Assembly (NCBI RefSeq): GCF_001424485.1
Contig: NZ_LMQC01000019.1
Location: forward strand, 62,001-126,000
Length of the DNA stretch: 64,000 bases
Direction of reading: 5' to 3'
From: Modestobacter sp. Leaf380
Lineage (GTDB): Bacteria > Actinomycetota > Actinomycetes > Mycobacteriales > Geodermatophilaceae
The position numbers and the translations under genes were made by a program. This document shows positions 47,207-55,983 of the stretch, piece after piece. Every line of letters begins with the position of its first letter. The first letter of the stretch is position 1. Below the pieces are notes generated by a model. That model saw nothing but the letters and a program-made list of their open reading frames with translations. It was not told the origin of the DNA and did not search any database.

Positions 47207-50200
47207 TCAGCGGGTGACCGTCACCCGCCCCTGGGCCACCGGGTCACCGTCACTGCCCCTGGCGGTGAGGGTGGTGGCCCCGGCCACCGTGTCGGCCGGC
47301 ACCTGGAAGGTGATCCGGGCGGACCCGTCCGCGCCGGTGAGCACGGTGGACACCTGCGCCGGTCCGAGGGAGAGCGTGGTCAGGTCCCACCGGTCGAAGC
47401 CGGCGACGGCCACCGTCAGGTACCCACCCGCCGCGACCCGGGACGACAGCGCCCGGACGCTGGGCGTGACGTCGGCGGTGATGGCCACCGTCAGCGACCG
47501 GACGGTGCTGACGTTCCCGGCGACGTCGGCCGAGCGGTAGCTGACCAGCGAGCTGCCGACGGTGTCGAACCGGACGCCGTCGGCCGGGGCAGCGGTCCAC
47601 GCGCCGTTCCCCACCCGGTACTCGATCCCCGCCAGACCGGAGTGCGCGTCGGTGCCGGCGAAGGTGAGCCGGACCGGGTTGCGCGGGGTCCCCGATGCGC
47701 TGGGTAGCGCCGCCACCGAGACGGTCGGACGCGCGGTGTCGACCGAGACCGACACCTGCCCCTCGGACCCGGCGACGACCACGGAGGAGCGCAGCAGTCG
47801 GTGGTCCACCGTGTGCGCGCCGTTGGCGCTGACCGTGAACGGCCGGCTGTAGGTCCGCCAGCTGCCGCCGTCGACCCGGTACTGGACGGCCGACGCCGGA
47901 CCGGCTGGCTTGGTCAGCGTGACCAGGACGGACCCGCCGTACCAGCCGGCCACCGGCTCGTCGGCCGAGGACAGGGACGCGGTGGCCCCCGCCACGGCGG
48001 CCTCCACGGTGGACTGCTGTCGAGCCGAGTTCCCGGCGACGTCCACGGTGCGGACGACGACGTCGGTCCGGGCGGCACCCACGGTCACCGGGGCGGTGTA
48101 GGGCGACCACGTCGTCCCACCGTCCAGCGACCACTCGGTGGCGGCGACACCGGAGGTGGCGTCCGCGGCGGTCGCGGTGACCGTGCGGGCCGCCCGGTCG
48201 ACCCTCAGGGTCAACGTCGGGTCGGTGGCGTCCACCTGGACCGGCACGTCCTGGACGGCCGAGTACTGGCCAGCGGAGTCGACCGCCCGTACGCCCACCA
48301 CGTGCGGGCCGTCGGTGCCCACGACCAGGCCCGTGGTCGAGGCGGCCCACGCCCCGCCGTCCAGCCGGTACTCCACCGTCGGCGCGGGTGCGTCGTCGGT
48401 GGCCGTGCCGGTGACGGTGACCGGGCCGTCGACCCAGCCCGCCGCGTTCGGCGCCGGCGCGGACGTCGTGCTCAGCGTGGGCTCCGCGTCCGCGGTCGAG
48501 ACCGTGGTCGGGGTGCCGAGCACCGTCGGGGCGATGGTGACGGCGTTGACGTCGGGGGCGAACGCCCCGGCGTTGCCGAACACCAGCGGTGCGTCCGACG
48601 TGGTGAGGGTGACCGGGATGGTCCGGTTCTGGAAGGAGTTCCAGGCGTAGGTGTAGCGGAAGTACGCCTCACCCACGGCCGTTCCCGCCTCGGTCACCTG
48701 CAGCCTGCGGTCGATGACCTGCGGGTTGTAGGCGTGCTGCCCGATCGTCTCGGCGTTGGCGTAGGAGACGACCACCTCGTAGTCGCCGGGGGCCGCGAAC
48801 CCCGCCTGGCGGGGGATCGTCAGGGTGGCGCCCCGACCGAGGTAGCCCACGGAGGCCCCGCCGGTGACGTTGCTCCCGCTCGATGCGGCGATGGTGCCCA
48901 CCCGGGCGCCGCCGGCGAGGACACCGGACTCGGCCTCGATGCGGGTGGCCGCCGCATCGGCGTCCGGGGTGCGGACGGTGCTGACCTGCTGCAGCAGGGT
49001 GCCCCCGGCGGAGCGGACCTCGATCTCGTTGATGCCCTCGGAGAGGAACACCCGCGCGGTCGACGCCCAGGAACCGGCGCCCGGTGTGGTCATGGCGGGC
49101 ACGGCCCGGCCGTTGACCGTGATGGAGACCGACGAGGCGCCCTGGGTGACGTGGTCCAGGACGACGTCGTGGTAGCCGTCCTCCCAGGCGCTGACGTACA
49201 GGTCGGCGCGCTGGTCACCGCTGATGGAGGCGAACCCGCGGGCGTCCGGGGTGGTCCAGTCCAGCCCGGCCCCGTCGTAGAAGCGCAGCGTGCTGGCGGG
49301 GTGGACCGTCCGCTCGCCGTCGGTGACGTCGGTGAGCAGGAACCGGTCGAGGGTGATGTCGGCGTTGGGCAGCACCGTCGTGCCGTCGGCGCTGGCGCGC
49401 ACGGACAGCGTGTGCGACCCCGCGGTCAGCTCGACCTCCATCTCGGTGGACCCCCGGTACTTCCACCGGCTGGTGTCGTTGAGTGCGAGGTTCGCGGCGT
49501 ACTGCACCGTGCCGGCGGCAGCTCCGTCGACGAACAGCGCGTGCTGCCCGGGTCGGCCGGGAGTGGCCCCGACGACCTGGAACCGGTACGTGCCGTCGCG
49601 GGGGACCTCGACGGTCCAGTCGGCCCGCGAGCCCGCGTTGTTGAACGAACCGACGTCCCGGCCGCCGGAGGCGAGGAAGTTCCAGCCACCGTTGGCCGTG
49701 GGGCTCTGGGTGTAGACCTGCGCGCCGCTGAGCCGGGTGTCCTCCGCCTCGACGGCGGCCGACCAGGCCTGCTCGGCACCGACGGTGGAGTCCCCGGCCG
49801 GGGTCACGACGACCTGGTAGCCGGCGTACCGGTCCAGGTTCGACACCGTCAGGGTGAGGTCGCCGTCGGACAGGGCGACGTCCTGGGCCGCCTGCACGAC
49901 CCGCGGGGTGGCGGAGAGACCCTCGGCCCCGGACAGCGGGGCCTCCCGGACCTCGACGTCCACGGCGCCGCCGAAGACGGCGGGGTCCAGGTCGGTCATG
50001 GCCACCTGGACCTGGTCGGCCGCGGACCCCCCGTAGAGCACGGTGGCCCGACGGTCGGAGGTGTCGACGGCCCCGATGCCCTGCAGGGTGTCGGGGACGT
50101 CGGGCTGCGGCGGGGTGACCGCCACGGTCCGGCTGCCCTCGAGGTCGCCGTACCACTTGAACAGCCACCAGCCGGCGTTCGCACCGTTGGCCCGCGCGGT

Positions 50201-51187
50201 GTTGTCCGACAGGTTGCCGGCGTAGTTCCAGTACGCGGTCTGGGCGTCGACCTTGGCGTCCTCGAACATCGAGAACCACTGGATCAGCTGCCCGGGCACG
50301 CTCATGTCGCGGAGCAGGCCGTACTCGGTGATGTTGACCGGGAGGTCGGCGATGCCCAGCCGGTCCTCGATGGCGCGGTACTCGGCCAGGTGGGCCGGGA
50401 ACGTGGCCAGGTTGTCGATGCCCAGCTCGTGCCAGATCGCGATCTCGGGCAGGTTGCCCGCCTGCTGCGCATGGGTCATGAAGACGTCGGTGCGCTCGCG
50501 CTGCCAAGAGGCGTCGCCGGGACCACCGATGCGCGGGACGGGCTTGCCGGCTGCGGTGTAGACCTCGCTGATGACGGCGTGGACGGCGTCCCAGTCGCCG
50601 AGGAAGAACTGGTCGAAGACCCCTCGGTCGCCGTACCAGTTGCCACCGTCGGGCTCGTTGAAGGGGATCAGCACGTAGTCCGAGGCACGGTCGGGGTCGC
50701 TGGCGAGCTCCGTGGCGACGATCCGCACGACCTCCAGGTAGTCCCAGGTGCCGTTGGGCTGGTTCGCGTACTCGCCGGTGGCCAGGTCGTAGCTGCGGTC
50801 GTCGCCCGGGCGGCGCCCGCCGTTGTAGGCCCAGTCCGGGTAGTAGTCCTGCATGTAGACGTACATGTCCTGGCCGTGCTTGGCGTAGAAGTCGCCCTGC
50901 ACGTCGAAGATGTCGCCGCTGGGGTGCTGGGTGCCGAACGGCGGCTTCTGCGAGGTGTTGGTGACGTGGGCGCCGTTGACCAGGGCCCGGGTGGGTGCGC
51001 CGGTGTCCCCGAAGCCGTACAGGGTGCCGCTGGCCCCGCCGCGGAACTCCCCGGTGTCCTGGTCGAAGTCGACCGCGAGGGTCTCGCTGGTCGCGGCCGC
51101 CGCCGTCGGGGGTGGGACGGCGAGCGTCCCGCCGATCACGAGGCTGGCCGTCAAGGCGGCCAGGGTGGGGAGGGATCTCTTCGTCAT
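47207..51187 (-). CDS. large secreted clan-A glycoside hydrolase with binding and Ig-like domains
   Basis: A 1,326-residue secreted protein. Residues 1-32 are a signal peptide (MTKRSLPTLAALTASLVIGG onward). The catalytic (beta/alpha)8 domain covers about 35-430; Glu178 in 'YVLIPFNEPDGGNWYG' and Glu288 in 'NITEYGLL' fit the acid/base and nucleophile of clan GH-A enzymes, perhaps near GH39. After it come CBM6/35-like beta domains ('AVEAEDTRLSGAQVY' about 505-650; 'TRIEAESGVLAGGARVG' about 775-920) and four Ig-like repeats with 'YRLDGGAW', then a C-terminal beta domain. It probably degrades a plant or microbial glycan outside the cell. A LacI-family operator precedes it. Confidence 0.85.
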   Translation of the reverse strand: MTKRSLPTLAALTASLVIGGTLAVPPPTAAAATSETLAVDFDQDTGEFRGGASGTLYGFGDTGAPTRALVNGAHVTNTSQKPPFGTQHPSGDIFDVQGDFYAKHGQDMYVYMQDYYPDWAYNGGRRPGDDRSYDLATGEYANQPNGTWDYLEVVRIVATELASDPDRASDYVLIPFNEPDGGNWYGDRGVFDQFFLGDWDAVHAVISEVYTAAGKPVPRIGGPGDASWQRERTDVFMTHAQQAGNLPEIAIWHELGIDNLATFPAHLAEYRAIEDRLGIADLPVNITEYGLLRDMSVPGQLIQWFSMFEDAKVDAQTAYWNYAGNLSDNTARANGANAGWWLFKWYGDLEGSRTVAVTPPQPDVPDTLQGIGAVDTSDRRATVLYGGSAADQVQVAMTDLDPAVFGGAVDVEVREAPLSGAEGLSATPRVVQAAQDVALSDGDLTLTVSNLDRYAGYQVVVTPAGDSTVGAEQAWSAAVEAEDTRLSGAQVYTQSPTANGGWNFLASGGRDVGSFNNAGSRADWTVEVPRDGTYRFQVVGATPGRPGQHALFVDGAAAGTVQYAANLALNDTSRWKYRGSTEMEVELTAGSHTLSVRASADGTTVLPNADITLDRFLLTDVTDGERTVHPASTLRFYDGAGLDWTTPDARGFASISGDQRADLYVSAWEDGYHDVVLDHVTQGASSVSITVNGRAVPAMTTPGAGSWASTARVFLSEGINEIEVRSAGGTLLQQVSTVRTPDADAAATRIEAESGVLAGGARVGTIAASSGSNVTGGASVGYLGRGATLTIPRQAGFAAPGDYEVVVSYANAETIGQHAYNPQVIDRRLQVTEAGTAVGEAYFRYTYAWNSFQNRTIPVTLTTSDAPLVFGNAGAFAPDVNAVTIAPTVLGTPTTVSTADAEPTLSTTSAPAPNAAGWVDGPVTVTGTATDDAPAPTVEYRLDGGAWAASTTGLVVGTDGPHVVGVRAVDSAGQYSAVQDVPVQVDATDPTLTLRVDRAARTVTATAADATSGVAATEWSLDGGTTWSPYTAPVTVGAARTDVVVRTVDVAGNSARQQSTVEAAVAGATASLSSADEPVAGWYGGSVLVTLTKPAGPASAVQYRVDGGSWRTYSRPFTVSANGAHTVDHRLLRSSVVVAGSEGQVSVSVDTARPTVSVAALPSASGTPRNPVRLTFAGTDAHSGLAGIEYRVGNGAWTAAPADGVRFDTVGSSLVSYRSADVAGNVSTVRSLTVAITADVTPSVRALSSRVAAGGYLTVAVAGFDRWDLTTLSLGPAQVSTVLTGADGSARITFQVPADTVAGATTLTARGSDGDPVAQGRVTVTR

Positions 51188-51248
51188 GGGCGTCGTCGCT
51201 CCTGGACGTAGGGCCCGGTGTGAGCCGGGTCTCGCATGTCCCGCTCTG

Positions 51249-51262
51249 TGTAACCGCTTACA
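51249..51262. promoter_or_regulatory. LacI-family operator upstream of the secreted glycosidase
   Basis: TGTAACCGCTTACA fits the LacI-family consensus TGnAAnCGnTTnCA exactly. It lies 62 bp before the glycosidase start, and the operon ahead ends at the hairpin 51333-51358, so this site should govern the glycosidase gene alone. Confidence 0.85.
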
Positions 51263-51332
51263 GAAAGCGGTGTCAAGCCCTGACGCGTCGCTGACCTGGG
51301 CTGATGCGTCGAGGTACCGGAACACGCCAGCA

Positions 51333-51358
51333 ACCCCCTCCCGCATGCGGGAGGGGGT
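51333..51358 (-). terminator. perfect 26-bp palindrome ending the sugar-transport operon
   Basis: ACCCCCTCCCGCA and TGCGGGAGGGGGT are exact complements with no spacer. It lies 14 bp past the stop of the short LacI-type gene (51373) and separates the operon from the glycosidase promoter. Confidence 0.8.
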
Positions 51359-51372
51359 CGCGGGGAGAGCGG

Positions 51373-51840
51373 TCAGACGAGGACGACGACCACGCCGGGG
51401 CCCTGGTCCTGGGCCAGCAGGTGGGCCAACACCTCCGGCGAGGTGCTCGCCGGGACCTCGCGGAGCCTGAACCCCGCCGCGTACAGCGCCGCCGCGACGC
51501 CGGCGGGGACCGAGCCGGCCGCCACCACCGGGGTGCGCGACGGCGGGGCACTGCACCCCGGGTCCCCCGGCACCTCGCAGGGCAGGTCCGGTCGCGGGGA
51601 GTTGCGACGACCCAGCGCCTGCGCCGCCGGGTCGGGCGCCCAGTCCAACACCGTCATGGCCGCCTGCACCCGGGCCCGGGTGGCCACGGCGACGTGGGGG
51701 TGCTCGTTGAGCACGCGGGACACCGTCTGCCGGCTCACCCCGGCCATCCGGGCGACGTCCTCGACCGTGGTCGGGTGGTCCGGCGCCACCCGAGCACGGT
51801 CGAGCGCGGGCGGGTCAGCCCGCAGCGTCGACGCGGGCAC
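51373..51840 (-). CDS. short LacI-type DNA-binding protein lacking the sugar-binding domain
   Basis: A 155-residue protein. A LacI HTH and hinge ('TTVEDVARMAGVSRQTVSRVLNEHPHVAVATRARVQAAMTVLDWAPDPAAQALGRR', about residues 24-79) is followed by only about 75 residues, including 'VVAAGSVPAGVAAALYAAGFRLREVP' and ending 'GVVVVLV'. Full LacI regulators have about 270 more residues. It may be a truncated paralogue or a genuine mini-regulator with a small Rossmann-like half-domain. GTG 51840 overlaps the ATPase stop; GTG 51789 is an alternative. It is the last gene of the sugar operon. Confidence 0.75.
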   Translation of the reverse strand: MPASTLRADPPALDRARVAPDHPTTVEDVARMAGVSRQTVSRVLNEHPHVAVATRARVQAAMTVLDWAPDPAAQALGRRNSPRPDLPCEVPGDPGCSAPPSRTPVVAAGSVPAGVAAALYAAGFRLREVPASTSPEVLAHLLAQDQGPGVVVVLV

Positions 51841-52906
51841 CGTCGCCTCCCCGGAACAGGTGCACCTCGTCGGGCCGCAGACCCACGTGCACGGTGCTGC
51901 CGGCCCGCGGCGGGGTGCGCCCGTCGACCCGCACCACCAGGGGGCGACGGCCGTCGCCGGCCCCGAGGGAGCCGTGCAGGTAGGCGTCGGCGCCCAGCTC
52001 CTCCACGACGGCGACGTCGAGCCGCAGGCCGGTCCCGTCGCCGGTCAGGTGCAGGGCCTCGGGACGCACCCCGAGCTGGGCGCCCTCCCCCGACCCCAGG
52101 GCGCCGCGGGCCGCCGGGCCGACCGGGACCGTGAGGTCACCCAGTTGCACCCCCTCCGCCGTCAGCGTCACCGGCAGCACGTTCATCGCCGGGGAGCCGA
52201 TGAAGCCCGCGACGAACACGTTCACCGGCCGGTCGTAGAGCTCCCGAGGGGTGGCGACCTGCTGCAGCACCCCGTCCTTCAGGACGGCGACCCGGTCGCC
52301 CATCGTCATCGCCTCGGTCTGGTCGTGGGTGACGTAGACGGTGGTGGTGCCCAGCTCCCGCTGCAGCGAGGCGATCTCGGTGCGGGTCTGCACCCGCAGC
52401 TTGGCGTCCAGGTTCGACAGCGGCTCGTCCATCAGGAACACCCGCGGCGAGCGCACGATCGCCCGGCCCATGGCCACCCGCTGCCGCTGGCCGCCCGACA
52501 GCGCCTTGGGCTTGCGGTCCAGGTGGCCGGTGAGGTCCAGCATCGCCGCGGCCCGGGCCACCCGGGTGGCGATGTCGGCCTTGCCGACCCCGGCCAGCCG
52601 CAGCGCGAAGCCCATGTTCTCCCCCACCGTCATGTGCGGGTACAGGGCGTAGGACTGGAACACCATCGCGATGTCACGGTCCTTGGGCGAGGCGTCGGAG
52701 ACGTCGACCCCGTCGATCCGGATCTCCCCCGAGGTCACCTCCTCGAGCCCGGCCAGCATCCGCAGCGCGGTGGACTTGCCCGACCCCGACGGACCGACCA
52801 GCACCAGGAACTCCCCGTCGGCGATCTCCAGGGACAGCTCGTCGACCGCGGGGACCGGGTTGCCCGGGTAGAGCCGGGAGGCCTTGACGTACTCGACGGT
52901 GGACAT
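51815..52906 (-). CDS. sugar ABC transporter ATP-binding protein (MsmK/UgpC type)
   Basis: A 363-residue ATPase of the carbohydrate-uptake CUT1 class. Walker A 'GPSGSGKST', Q-loop 'MVFQSYALYPHMTV', signature 'LSGGQRQRVAMGRAIV', Walker B 'VFLMDEPLSNLD', H-loop 'VTHDQTEA'; the C-terminal regulatory TOBE domain follows ('MNVLPVTLTAEGVQLGDLTVPVG'). It energises the MalF/MalG-like permease pair. It starts at 52906 in a TGATG overlap with the LacI regulator, so the LacI gene is in the same mRNA. Confidence 0.93.
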   Translation of the reverse strand: MSTVEYVKASRLYPGNPVPAVDELSLEIADGEFLVLVGPSGSGKSTALRMLAGLEEVTSGEIRIDGVDVSDASPKDRDIAMVFQSYALYPHMTVGENMGFALRLAGVGKADIATRVARAAAMLDLTGHLDRKPKALSGGQRQRVAMGRAIVRSPRVFLMDEPLSNLDAKLRVQTRTEIASLQRELGTTTVYVTHDQTEAMTMGDRVAVLKDGVLQQVATPRELYDRPVNVFVAGFIGSPAMNVLPVTLTAEGVQLGDLTVPVGPAARGALGSGEGAQLGVRPEALHLTGDGTGLRLDVAVVEELGADAYLHGSLGAGDGRRPLVVRVDGRTPPRAGSTVHVGLRPDEVHLFRGGDGARVDAAG

Positions 52907-53949
52907 CAGTGGCTCTCCGGTGCGGTCGGGGGTGGGGGTGCGGTGCTGTCCCGGAGGACCAGCAGGGGTCGGTCGGCGGAGAAGGCGGGCACGTCCTCGT
53001 CGGAGAGCAACGCCAGCAGCAGGCCGAAGGCCCGCCTGCCCAGGGCCGCGAAGTCCTGGGCCACGGTGGTGAGGCTGGGCGACCAGAGCTCGGCCAGCGG
53101 GTGGTCGTCGAAGCCGACGACGCTGACGTCCTCGGGCACCCGGCGGCCGGCGTCGGTGAGGCCGCGGACCACGCCCATGGCGATCTCGTCGTTGCCGGCG
53201 AAGACCGCGGTCACCTCGTGGTCCTCGGCCAGCGCGCGGCCGATGGTGCGGCCGGTGGCCGCCGACCAGTCGGCGTCCCACAGTGGGGGGACCGGGGCAC
53301 CGGCGTCGGCCAGCGCCCGGCGCCACCCGGTGGTGCGCCCGTCCTCGTCGCGCGAGGGCGGGATGCGGACGTGGTGCACGGTCCGGTGCCCCAGGGACAG
53401 CAGGTGCTCGATGAGCTCGACCGCCGCGCTGTACTCGTCGAGGACGGCCTGGGGTGCGTCGCTGCCCGGCGCCCCACCGGCGACGACGAGGGGCACGTCG
53501 GCCGGGATGCGCTCACGCAGGGCCACCCCGGCCGGGTCGAACTTCAGCAGCACGATGCCCGCCGCGGTCTGGCCGAGCACCAGGTCGATGGCGCGGTCGA
53601 CCTCGGCGTCGTCGGTGGTCTCGGCGACGGTGATGGACACCGTGTAGCCCGCGGCGCGGGCGGCTTCCTCCACCCCGCGGATGGTCTCGGCGTAGCCGTA
53701 GTGCGAGGTGTTGCCGGCCAGCAGCGCGATGTTGCGGGTCTGCCGCAGCGACAGCGCCCGGGCCGTGGCGCTGGGGCGGAAGTTCAGCTCGGCGATGGCG
53801 TCGAGCACCCGGTCGCGCTTGTCCGGACGGACCACGGCGGACCCGTTGAGCACCCGGGAGACGGTGGGCACGGAGACGCCGGCGAGCTTGGCGACGTCGG
53901 CCATGACAGCCGGCCGCTGACGTCGGACAGGAGGGGCCATGGGGGTCAT
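52906..53949 (-). CDS. LacI family transcriptional regulator
   Basis: A 347-residue regulator: HTH 'VMADVAKLAGVSVPTVSRVLNGSAVVRPDKRDRVLDAIAELNFRPSATARAL' (about residues 15-65) and a periplasmic-binding-like sensor domain ('NIALLAGNTSHYGYAETIRGVEEAARAAGYTV', 'VVGFDDHPLAELWSPSLTTVAQDF'). ATG 53949 follows GGGGAG at good spacing; GTG 54018 would overlap the permease stop. Four sites near 51 and 59.5 kb fit its family's consensus, so it is likely the local repressor, released by the imported sugar. Confidence 0.92.
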   Translation of the reverse strand: MTPMAPPVRRQRPAVMADVAKLAGVSVPTVSRVLNGSAVVRPDKRDRVLDAIAELNFRPSATARALSLRQTRNIALLAGNTSHYGYAETIRGVEEAARAAGYTVSITVAETTDDAEVDRAIDLVLGQTAAGIVLLKFDPAGVALRERIPADVPLVVAGGAPGSDAPQAVLDEYSAAVELIEHLLSLGHRTVHHVRIPPSRDEDGRTTGWRRALADAGAPVPPLWDADWSAATGRTIGRALAEDHEVTAVFAGNDEIAMGVVRGLTDAGRRVPEDVSVVGFDDHPLAELWSPSLTTVAQDFAALGRRAFGLLLALLSDEDVPAFSADRPLLVLRDSTAPPPPTAPESH

Positions 53950-54014
53950 GGTGCCGGGCTCCCCGGCACCCGCGGGTGCTGGATGCGGCGCACTGGTGGG
54001 GGCGTGCGTGAGGG

Positions 54015-54902
54015 TCACTTCACCGCACCCCCGGTGATGCCCGAGATGATCTTCCGCTGGGCGATGACGAAGGTGAGCAGCAGCGGCAGGCTCATCACGA
54101 TCACGTAGGCGAAGATCAGGTGCCAGTTCTGCAGGTACAGCCCGGCACTGGCCACCCGGAACAGGTTCAGCGGCAACGTGTCCAGCTGCCCGCCCAGCAC
54201 GAACAACGCGTAGAACACGTCGTTCCAGATGTAGAGCACGATCAGGATCGTCGCGGTCGAGAGCACCGGGGTGAGCAGCGGCAGGATGACCGTGAAGAAC
54301 ACCCGGACCGGGCCGGCCCCGTCGACGCGGGCGGCCTCCTCCAGCTCGTGCGGGACCGTGCGGATGAAGCCGGTCACGAAGAACACGACCGTGGACAGGT
54401 ACATCCCGGTGTAGACCCCGACCATCCCGGTGGGCGTGCCGGCCAGGCCGAGCTGACGCAGCAGCAACACGATCGTGACCACGGCGGGCGGCAGCACGAT
54501 GCCGCTGATCATCAGCGCGTAGACCACGGCCATGCCGCGGCCGCCGCGGCGGGCCAGCACCCAGGAGGCCATGGACCCCAGCACCAGGACCAGGAAGACC
54601 GAGGGCGCGACGACCAGGACGCTGCCGAAGAACGCTCGGACCATGTCGCCGTCGGTGACCACCTCCCGCACGTTGGTGAGCAGCTGCCAGCTGCCCGGCG
54701 GGGACAGGTCGGGGTCGAAGGCCTCGGCCTGGCTCTTGCTGGCGGTGGACACCACCAGCCAGAACGGCACCCCCAGCAGCGCCAGGGTCGCCAGCACCGC
54801 GACGACCGGCTGCAGCGCACCGCGTCCGCGGCGGCGCCGGGACGCCGGCTGCCGGGTGGGGGCCCGCAGGTCGGCCGGGACGGGGGCAGCGGCGATCGTC
54901 AC
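54015..54902 (-). CDS. carbohydrate ABC transporter permease (MalG-like)
   Basis: A 295-residue inner-membrane permease with six helices. The EAA loop that contacts the ATPase is 'ELEEAARVDGAGPVRVFFTVILPLL'. The C-terminus 'YVIVMSLPLLLTFVIAQRKIISGITGGAVK' is typical of the MalG/CUT1 family. GTG 54902 overlaps the stop of the MalF-like gene by GTGA. It pairs with that gene to form the translocation pore. Confidence 0.94.
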   Translation of the reverse strand: MTIAAAPVPADLRAPTRQPASRRRRGRGALQPVVAVLATLALLGVPFWLVVSTASKSQAEAFDPDLSPPGSWQLLTNVREVVTDGDMVRAFFGSVLVVAPSVFLVLVLGSMASWVLARRGGRGMAVVYALMISGIVLPPAVVTIVLLLRQLGLAGTPTGMVGVYTGMYLSTVVFFVTGFIRTVPHELEEAARVDGAGPVRVFFTVILPLLTPVLSTATILIVLYIWNDVFYALFVLGGQLDTLPLNLFRVASAGLYLQNWHLIFAYVIVMSLPLLLTFVIAQRKIISGITGGAVK

Positions 54903-55843
54903 AGCACGTCCTCACGCTTGCGCAGGTACCAGATGACCGGGACGGCCATGAGCGTGACGGTCACGAACAGGACCAGGCTCATGGTCGTGGCCTGGGCGAA
55001 CAGCCCCTGCCCGAAGGTCCGGAAGATGAAGATGTTGAGCAGCTCGGTCGTGCCGCCGGGCCCGCCCTCGGTGGTGGCCTGGACGACGTCGAAGCCGTTC
55101 ATGGACCCGAGCAGGGCGGTGGCGAAGTTGAAGGTGACCGCCGGGGCCAGCAGGGGGAAGCGGATCCGGCGGAAGGTGTCCCACCAGGTGGCGCCGTCGA
55201 GGCGGGCGGCTTCCAGCACGTCCTCGTTGATGGTCTTGAGACCGGCGAGGTAGATGAGCATCGACAGGCCCATCCACTTCCAGGCGTGGATGAGCGCGAC
55301 GACGACGATGGTCCAGGTCGTGTTGCCCAGCCAGGCGATCTGGACCTCGGTACCGGAGAGGAACCCCAGGGCCTGGTTGAGGCCGCCGTCGGGCTTCAGC
55401 AGCGCCTGGAAGACGTAGCCCACGGCGAGCGCGGACATGATCACCGGGATGAAGAACAGCACCCGGCAGACCCGGTTGAGCCGGTTGTCCCGCTCCAGCA
55501 GCAGGGCCAGGACCAGGCCGAAGAGGTTCTGGAAGACCGCGACCAGCACCGCGTAGACGACGGTCACCCGCAGGGCGTCGAGCAGGGTGCCGTTGTCGAA
55601 GAGCGCCGTGAGGTTGTCGGTGCCGACGAAGGAGATCTCGGACTTGAAGCTGGACCAGTCGGTCAGCGCGTAGAAGAAGTTCGACAGGGTGGGCAGGAAG
55701 AAGAAGACGAAGACGACCACGAGGGCGGGGGCCAGGAACCACAGCGGGTGGTCGCTGCGTCGTCGTCGCTTGCCCCGGGGGGCCGCGGGTGGCTGGTCGC
55801 CGCCGTCCAGTCTCGGGCGTTCCCGCAGGTCGGTCATGGTCAT
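54899..55843 (-). CDS. carbohydrate ABC transporter permease (MalF-like)
   Basis: A 314-residue permease with six helices: 'LWFLAPALVVVFVFFFLPTLSNFFYALTDW' (first helix), EAA loop 'EDVLEAARLDGATWWDTFRRIRFPLL', and 'TTEGGPGGTTELLNIFIFRTFGQG' typical of CUT1 permeases. ATG 55843 follows GAGGGA; a longer GTG start at 55894 lacks a good ribosome site. Partner of the MalG-like gene. Confidence 0.94.
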   Translation of the reverse strand: MTMTDLRERPRLDGGDQPPAAPRGKRRRRSDHPLWFLAPALVVVFVFFFLPTLSNFFYALTDWSSFKSEISFVGTDNLTALFDNGTLLDALRVTVVYAVLVAVFQNLFGLVLALLLERDNRLNRVCRVLFFIPVIMSALAVGYVFQALLKPDGGLNQALGFLSGTEVQIAWLGNTTWTIVVVALIHAWKWMGLSMLIYLAGLKTINEDVLEAARLDGATWWDTFRRIRFPLLAPAVTFNFATALLGSMNGFDVVQATTEGGPGGTTELLNIFIFRTFGQGLFAQATTMSLVLFVTVTLMAVPVIWYLRKREDVL

Positions 55844-55943
55844 CGCGAGTCCCTCGTCGGAGTCGGGAGGGGCGACCCGTGGCGGGTCCCCCACCTCGTC
55901 GTGGGTCGAGCTGGTGGTGGACCGGTCCGGGACGCGGACCGGT

Positions 55944-55978
55944 GGTGCCGGGGCGGGCGGTGCGCCCGCCCCGGCACC
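55944..55978 (-). other. intra-operon hairpin after the sugar-binding lipoprotein gene
   Basis: A 15-bp perfect stem (55944-55958 with 55964-55978, GGTGCCGGGGCGGGC type arm) sits 6 bp past the binding-protein stop codon. Such hairpins between the binding-protein and permease genes are known (for example malE-malF) to shield upstream mRNA from decay and give an excess of binding protein. Confidence 0.75.
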
Positions 55979-55983
55979 GTGGG

